Positions 58,768 through 64,000 of a stretch of DNA of 64,000 nucleotides are shown one piece after another. The translations under genes and the position numbers were made by a program. The notes under the pieces are model-generated. The model had not been told where the DNA came from and ran no database searches. It was given only the letters and a program-made list of their open reading frames with translations. This DNA comes from Microvelia longipes (taxonomy: Eukaryota; Arthropoda; Insecta; Hemiptera; Veliidae): positions 13,448,038-13,512,037 of the forward strand of contig JACMZG010001908.1 in the NCBI GenBank assembly GCA_018340805.1, in the 5' to 3' direction. Within the stretch, counting starts at the first letter, position 1, and every line of letters begins with the position of its first letter.

Positions 58768-59944
58768 TTTTTACTTTTCCTCATTTATGCCGTTTGTATA
58801 AAGGAAAATTATTGTACTTCCTAAAAATCCGAAACCGGGATGTCACCTGAATTATCCATTTTAGGTGTTTTGACTTCCAGAGTAGTTCTCTCAAAGTTGT
58901 CTGTCTCTATGTGCATGTTTCTGTTGTCATCGTATCTCTTAGTTTATTTATGATGGAGAGTTGAAACTTGGTACAAAAATTAATCTTTAGGTATAATTGT
59001 GATCTCCGGAAAATATTTGTATGACTACATTAACCCGCAATAATGACAAATAAATATTTTCGAAAATTCAATAATTGCGAAAAAAATTGTTTATTTTTTT
59101 TTTATCCTTTATTTATATACATAAATTAATATCAATATAACAAAAATAAACAACATTACAAATATTTATTATGTAAAATTTAATAAACAAGTAAAAATAA
59201 GCTTACAGGTCTATTCTCCTAAAATAAGACTAGAGCCTTGTGGTAAGGAGAAGAGTGGTCTAATAAATCCTGTATGTTACAAATTACATTATAATTTAAC
59301 CCAACTCAGAGCTTGTTTTATTCAAAATATAGTAAATAAATAAATAAGGTAATAATAATAATTGAATTATAATAAAATAATTTAATATGTTTAAAACATG
59401 CATTTTTTTTGTTTTTTTTAGCATGCATTTTTTTTTTTTTTAAATTTTTTATTTAACTTTTTTAAGGTATATACACACAGACACACACTTACATAAATTA
59501 GTTTAAGATAGATTAGTTTAAGATTTGGCACGCATGTAGCTATATATATAAGAGCTGCATATTTGCTAAGTTTCATTTCATTATTAGCATTAGTTCAATT
59601 ATTATCGAATGATTAGTATACGTTTTTAAAATTTGGAAAATGGAATAATTGAGTTGATATTTGGTACAAGTGTATACATTACTAATAAAAAGGTACACTA
59701 AGTTTCGTTTCAATACAAGTATATTTATGAATTTTGTTCGATCACTAAAGTTAAGGAGCATTGAGCGTGATCAGTGCTATATGGGTGACTGCTGAGAATA
59801 ATGCATTTACTATCTGAAGACGAGCAACTGATGTTGCAGTATAAATTTGATGAACTGTATTTTTGAGTCCGAAGCTGGGAGGACGAGTGTAGCGAATCCG
59901 ATGTAATGTGGAAAAGTTCCGAGGTACCCCGTACCCGATTTTTA
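58768..59944 (+). mobile_element. R-family element, full length, split by a retro-insertion
   Basis: The head (TTTTTACTTTTCCTCATTTA, TGCCGTTTGTATAAAGGAAA) and first half of the central segment run to about 59090. A 410-bp insert follows, and the central segment resumes at about 59505 (AGATTTGGCACGCATGTAGC). Then come the 5S-like part (59739-59798, AAGTTAAGGAGCATTGAGCG and ATGGGTGACTGCTGAGAAT), a tail with both blocks shortened, GGAGGACGAGTGTAGCGAAT, ATGTGGAAAAGTTCCG and GAGGTACCCCGTACCCGATT. Confidence 0.88.
59095..59500 (-). mobile_element. Probable 5'-truncated retro-insertion inside R
   Basis: On the minus strand the insert ends GTATATAAATAAAGGATAAA followed by A-rich sequence at about 59095-59105. 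This places an AATAAA signal about 10 bases before a short poly-A at the junction, as for a LINE or processed-transcript 3' end. The near-duplicated TTAGTTTAAGAT (59497-59533) may hold the target-site duplication. The source is not recognised. Confidence 0.55.
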
Positions 59945-60330
59945 ATTTTATTTTTAATACTTTTCATTTTCTTTTCAACACCTAATATTATTTACCTCTT
60001 AAAAATGGTTTTATTCATCATAATAGTGTCGTGTATAAACTGATAAATAAACGAATACGAAGAGTTATAGAAATAGAATAACATGATATGGATGTGTTCC
60101 AACTAACTAGATCTCTTGTTAGAAATTATAATTATTAAATGTACCGATGAATCTGGCAAGTATAGGTAGGCATGTGAGATATGCGACGAGGGGATTTGTT
60201 AGTTTTTAGTAAGATACTAAAAATGAGATAATGATAAGAAGAAAAACTGTTCAACTTATTTTAGAGTAATAATAAGAGCATAAAACGTATACAAAATAAC
60301 AGCAGCGAGTACAATATTTCATCTTCTGTT
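59945..60330. other. AT-rich stretch with no recognised feature
   Basis: Nothing specific seen. Confidence 0.5.
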
Positions 60331-60541
60331 TTTTAATTATTAAACACTTTAAAAGAACAGTCCAATGTCTTATCTTCTGTTTTTAGCGAATTTTAATTAT
60401 GAAAATGACGCTTATGAGGTTGTTCGGATGACAGAAGTTGAGGGTGGGAGTGAGCGGAATCGGTTCCTATTGGCTTCCTGATAACAAAAATATGTGTCCC
60501 GACATTGGACTGTTCTTTTAAAGTGTGTAATAATTAAAAAA
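60331..60541. mobile_element. Terminal-inverted-repeat element containing a W block
   Basis: TTTTTTAATTATTAAACACT, TTAAAAGAACAGTCCAATGT is mirrored by ACATTGGACTGTTCTTTTAA, AGTGTGTAATAATTAAAAAA, giving terminal inverted repeats of about 41 bp with one or two differences. The interior of about 130 bp is a W block on the minus strand. No coding capacity; MITE-like. Confidence 0.88.
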
Positions 60542-60543
60542 TG

Positions 60544-61449
60544 TATGCGTCTAGGTCAAAGACTCGTACGATATCTGTTGGGTTCAGTAGTGTTAGAGGG
60601 TGGGGATGTAGTATATTAGAGGAGCCTCTACCTCTTGCTCCATCCTGGTAAGCCTACTGTCCCAAAGAGACAGGACAAAAATGGCTTCCACTAATCCACG
60701 CCGAGCTAAGCAGGCCTGTAAAGAGGAAGAACCTCGAAGTAGTCTTATATGGTCGAAGTCATTCTAAACGATTGCAACCGGTTTCAGCTCAATCGGACAA
60801 TCCTAAGTGACGAAAACGGTATTTTTATTTTAAAAAATCATGAATATATTTTTTTCAACCTAAAGGTTATACTCAAATAAACAATTTGTTTACAAAAAAA
60901 ATTTGACATTTTTCTTTAAATTGTATAAACAATCATAAATGTGTGTAAGAGTTAATACCCTTTTGTATGGTGGACGATAACTAAATCTGATTAAAGATGA
61001 AACTATAATCTTTTCTTACCCTTTATACAAGGTTACTCCAACAGTTGCAACGTGTGGATTTATTTCTTGTATTCTTTATATCTCTATAAAAACGTATTAG
61101 TTATGTATTAAAATATAATTATTATTTTTTTATATGGCTTGTTAACTGCAATATCATTGCTTACTATTAATAATAGAGGATTAATAAAATCAAATTTGCG
61201 AGAAAGCCTCTCAGGCCCGCGAAGCGGGCCTGTGAAACGAGGCTGTGAAAATTCGCTAAATACGTGGCAAAATGCCATGTAACAAGAAACGATAATGAAA
61301 CCATACATAATACAAAACAACAACAATGTGGCCGCAAAGCGGCCACTGGGAGGCCCCCGGGCCGCGACGCGGCCCGGTGGGCCGACGCCGCGGAGCGGAC
61401 GAGGCGCGAAGCGCCGAGACCGCGTAGCGGCTACGGGCCGAAGGCCCGT
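60544..61449 (+). mobile_element. H-family element, copy B, with full hairpin array
   Basis: It starts at GTCTAGGTCAAAGACTCG (the 5' part present in A and C is missing) and runs through AGGGTGGGGATGTAGTAT, CCACGCCGAGCTAAGCAGGC, GGTTTCAGCTCAATCGGAC, TGTGTGTAAGAGTTAATACC, GGATTAATAAAATCAAATTT, the AGGCCCGC-GAA-GCGGGCCT hairpin (61213-61231), TGGCAAAATGCCA and the array. Nearly identical to copy A. Confidence 0.92.
61329..61449 (+). other. GC-rich array of six hairpins (copy B)
   Basis: Order: GGCCGC-AAA-GCGGCC, GGGCCGC-GAC-GCGGCCC, CCGC-GGA-GCGG, GGCGC-GAA-GCGCC, CCGC-GTA-GCGG, GGGCC-GAA-GGCCC. It differs from copy A in two loops (GGA to GAC, GAA to GGA), while the stem arms listed are identical. 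Loops vary and stems are kept. Confidence 0.93.
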
Positions 61450-61450
61450 A

Positions 61451-61660
61451 TTTTATAATTAAACACTTTGAAAGAACAGTCCAATATTTTATCTTCTGTT
61501 TTTTTTTAATTAAACACTTTGAAAGAACAGTCCAATATTTTATCTTCTGTTTTTTTTTATAATTAAAACACTTTGAAAGAACAGTCCAATATTTATCTCT
61601 GTTTTTTTTATAATTAAACACTTTGAAAGAACAGTCCAATATTTTATCTTCTGTTTACTA
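61451..61660. repeat. Tandem array, about 52-bp units, 4 copies
   Basis: AATTAAACACTTTGAAAGAA, CAGTCCAATATTTTATCTTC, TG(T)n recurs with AAACACTTTG at 61461, 61512, 61566 and 61616. The unit equals the terminal plus subterminal sequence of the element at 60331-60541. It lies directly after the H hairpin array. Confidence 0.93.
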
Positions 61661-61685
61661 ATAATTCATCACTTGGATACTCAAT

Positions 61686-61830
61686 GTTGCGGTGGGAGGA
61701 TGTACGACACGATAACTTTCGAACGCTTTCTCAGAACGAAATTAAACTTTGTACAAAAATCAACATTTATAATGTCCTGAACTCTATTGTTTATGACGTC
61801 ATTAACCCATAATAATGACCCCTCAAAAAT
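61686..61830 (+). repeat. G-family dispersed repeat, longest copy
   Basis: GACACGATAACTTTCGAACG, CTTTCTCAGAACGAAATTAA, TTTGTACAAAAATCAACATT, AATGTCCTGAACTCTATTG, then TTATGACGTCATTAACCCAT, AATAATGACC. From ATGACGTCATTAACCC onward it matches the R central segment, so G and R share a module. Confidence 0.75.
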
Positions 61831-62086
61831 TTTAAAGAATCGCAAATCTTTAGCAAGTGCTTAAATCGGACTAACATTTTTTACTAATGTTCTACTACAT
61901 ATGGGTTACAAAAAACTAAGTTACATTGTATTACTAGAATTAGTTCTGGTGTTATTGTTTAACATACAAAACACTATAAATAAATCACGTTTTTTGACTA
62001 ATTTATTTACTAAGTCGCTTATATCTAGGCTTTGTGTAACGGATATAAACTAGTAATATGATATACTCATCTTGGACAACAACCAT

Positions 62087-62185
62087 GTAGCCGAGAAGCT
62101 GCTACAGGGAAGCGCTGGGGGGCCGCGACGCGGCCTCCTAGCGCCGACGACGCGTAGCGGTCGATGCGCGAAGCGCAGAGCAGCA
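62087..62185 (+). other. Diverged GC-rich hairpin array
   Basis: GTAGC...GCTAC, GGCCGC-GAC-GCGGCC, ACGC-GTA-GCGG and TGCGC-GAA-GCGCA occur in a compact block. The theme is that of the H arrays, but flanks and most stem sequences differ and no H body is adjacent. Confidence 0.75.
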
Positions 62186-62919
62186 ATGAGGTCGAAACTT
62201 TGCCGCTCCGGAAAGAAACGACGCGGAAACCATTTTTAGACATAACCAAAAAACTTTATTTCTATGCTCAGTGTTGCTAACTTCTAAACAGAGGACAATA
62301 ATTTTCACATTTTCTTTATTAATCTCAGTTGGTTTTAATTTCTTGGAACTAGCAACTTTTCCTATCCTTTTTTGTGTCACTAATTAACTTTTGGTTATTC
62401 AAGGTCTTTTAACCTAAAGCTTTTTAATTTAATCATAACAATTAAAAATTTAAGGAAATATAAAGTTTCTCTTAAAATCTCAGAAACCATAGACTAACCT
62501 TTACTGCAGTTTATTCTTTTCTTTAGCTAAATTAATTTAGTTAAATACTATAAGAATAATAAATGATAAAATCCGAGAAGGGACAATTGGGTTAGTATAG
62601 GAGTTTCCCTATGTAGTTTCTATATTTCTTTTGTTGTGGACATGGTTTCAAGATTAGGAAGCGAGGCCTTATTGTAGGCGCGTAGTGGTTTAACTTAATG
62701 TCATTGTTTTGCTGTGAATTACGTACGATATTTCTACACTTGAAGTCTTAAGGTATAGCATTCTATTTTTTCTCTCAAGAAGTTAGTGAAAAGAGTCTGG
62801 TGACGTGACCGATCATCTAGGTGATCACCAATCACCTCTCCCTCATTTCTATCACTTTCAATGAAGTAAAAATTGTTGTAATTCCGTCCGTATTAATAAA
62901 TTATTTTTTATTGTTTCAG
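62186..62919. other. AT-rich stretch with no recognised repeat
   Basis: No repeat family recognised. It ends in TATTTTTTATTGTTTCAG, a strong 3' splice-site context. Confidence 0.5.
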
Positions 62920-62954
62920 GTATGCTTGGCTAAAATTGATTTGTGTAATTTCAA
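62920..62954 (+). other. Candidate 35-nt internal exon (microexon)
   Basis: A T-rich tract ending TTGTTTCAG lies immediately before, and CAA followed by a consensus GTAAGT (62955-62960) lies immediately after. The 35 bases are open in two of three frames (VCLAKIDLCNF or YAWLKLICVIS). At this size, chance occurrence in 64 kb is quite possible and no neighbouring exon is recognised. Confidence 0.25.
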
Positions 62955-63104
62955 GTAAGTTTGTCATTCTTTTTTGCGAATATGGCTTTTAGACTTATTA
63001 TATGACCAGACATAACCTCTCTGCCGTATGCCCTTTTCTGTTCCCTACTTACATAGTTACTTAATTTATTTTTGAATAGTAACTTAAATTATGGCCACCC
63101 GCCA

Positions 63105-63323
63105 AAGTCTTTATAATAATAATAATGCCTGTTTTAGGACCTTTCGGCCCTTCAATTCGCTCTGCGGGAACCACTTCGGGTAGGTCACATCTCTTATGCT
63201 AAAAGTAAAGCTAAAGTTGGCGAAATCTTTTTACATCAATTTCTATTCATAAAATCTGAGAGCATAGCCCGAGCTATGAACCCCGGACCCCGGTGTTGAA
63301 GTCCAGTACTACCGAAGTCTTTA
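63105..63323 (-). mobile_element. tRNA-derived SINE (S1 subfamily), 5'-truncated, 9-bp target-site duplication
   Basis: AAGTCTTTA lies at 63105-63113 and 63315-63323. The minus strand starts inside the head (AGTACTGGACTTCAACACCG), has GGGGTTCATAGCTCGGG, the shared body and the AGTGGTTCCCGCAGAGCG 3' part, and ends in (TTA)n. Confidence 0.9.
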
Positions 63324-63344
63324 GTGTAGTTTATTATTTCCTAG

Positions 63345-63575
63345 CGATCTCTAAGGGATGATATGTTTCTTTTGAAATACATTGTTAGTTTTTCACAAGG
63401 ATGTCTAAGGAATGATATTAAACTATTAAACGCTACATCTCAATATGTTTCTTTTGGTATAAACTTTAAGTATTTCTTAGGCACGTCGAAGGGATGATTA
63501 AAGGTGCATCACTTAAATGTTTCTTTTGGTATAATTTTTAAGTATACCTTTGGTATGTCTAAGAGATGATAAGAG
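63345..63575. repeat. Degenerate tandem repeat, about 75-85 bp units
   Basis: ATGTCTAAGGAATGAT, TATGTTTCTTTTGGTATAA and TTTAAGTAT recur three to four times with drift. Confidence 0.75.
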
Positions 63576-64000
63576 AAGCACCGTTCTAGCCGAATACTTA
63601 TAGACATCCGACTAAGATCTTATGATGCCATTGACGGTTTTCGGATAAACTGATGTCAAGTTAATGTCTTTTGGACATGGTGTGCTACTTGACAAAAGCC
63701 ATAGTTCTGTATTTCCCACTTCTTTAAAAACTGATATTTTCATTTTATTATACCTAACTTTCTTATTGAGCAGGCGAACCTTAGGAGATTTAATTTAACT
63801 TTTCCTAATCATTAAGTAACCTTAGTACGATTAAATTAAAAGCATTTAATTTTAATTATTTATTTAATAAGCACCAATTAAGTTTAATATAATCCCTCAT
63901 GAGTGTAATTGAGAAGTTAAAAACACATTAGTTTGGTTAAGTAAAGCTTAAAAGTTTTTAATAGATGTAGAGAAAAGTTTGGTGGTAAAAACCTTGGAGT
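63576..64000. other. AT-rich stretch with no recognised feature
   Basis: Nothing specific seen to the window end. Confidence 0.5.

Overview
This window reads as non-coding, repeat-dense nuclear DNA of a metazoan, most likely an invertebrate and plausibly an arthropod. The evidence is strongly AT-rich sequence, long (AT)n and (GT)n microsatellites, tRNA-derived SINEs with target-site duplications, a LINE (non-LTR retrotransposon) remnant, and many foldback elements. No bacterial-type genes or operons, rRNA genes, functional tRNA genes or CRISPR arrays were seen. No intact protein-coding gene can be supported: the long open frames are translations of (AT)n tracts or of repeat families. The only recognisable protein remnant is a broken C-terminal LINE ORF2 fragment near 55.2-55.5 kb (- strand). 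One tiny candidate internal exon (62920-62954, +) has very good splice-site context. The species cannot be named from the sequence alone.

At least eight dispersed families were pieced together by eye; the names are mine. R is a composite element of about 780 bp with about 20 copies or pieces. It has a 5' head opening with a hairpin, a central segment carrying CRE-like and AP-1/ARE-like sites, a roughly 60-bp segment resembling the internal promoter region of 5S rRNA genes, and a tail with GCGNAGC mini-hairpin cores, a GGTAC/GTACC hairpin and a T-run. H carries a GC-rich array of near-perfect hairpins, almost all closed by GNA triloops (copies at 31.7-32.4, 41.6-42.6 and 60.5-61.4 kb, partial at 39.1 and 49.9 kb, diverged array at 62.1 kb). 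F is a set of long inverted repeats that share a short motif near the ends but differ in the middle. K is an 0.8-kb nested foldback at 32.8-33.6 kb. W is a short element ending in a GAAAATTCGCTAA motif. G is a microsatellite-led element. X is a short dispersed block. Two or three tRNA-derived SINE families are also present, one verified by 9-14 bp target-site duplications.

Layout: 0-9 kb holds R copies, a foldback, a degenerate tandem repeat and a 29-bp minisatellite that grew out of an R tail. 9.4-12.4 kb holds W repeats and a 108-bp tandem array. 15.6-20.8 kb holds R copies and very long (AT)n. 21.2-26.5 kb is a near-identical 2.5-kb direct duplication joined at the window's only N, which may be an assembly artefact. 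28-38 kb is densely nested (R, H, K, F, a MITE). 38.5-43 kb holds a SINE nested in a SINE, H, X and W. 43-63.6 kb holds more R and H copies, a 48.3-48.9 kb tandem array, the LINE remnant, a 600-bp pyrimidine tract, and SINEs. Stretches not listed are AT-rich sequence in which I see nothing specific.

How the parts relate: insertion order can be read in several places (foldback inside R at 34.9 kb, retro-insertion inside R at 59.1 kb, SINE inside SINE at 38.6 kb). Several tandem arrays look like amplified ends of neighbouring mobile elements. All family relationships were seen by direct reading; no alignment, folding or database search was run, and boundaries are approximate unless a target-site duplication is stated.
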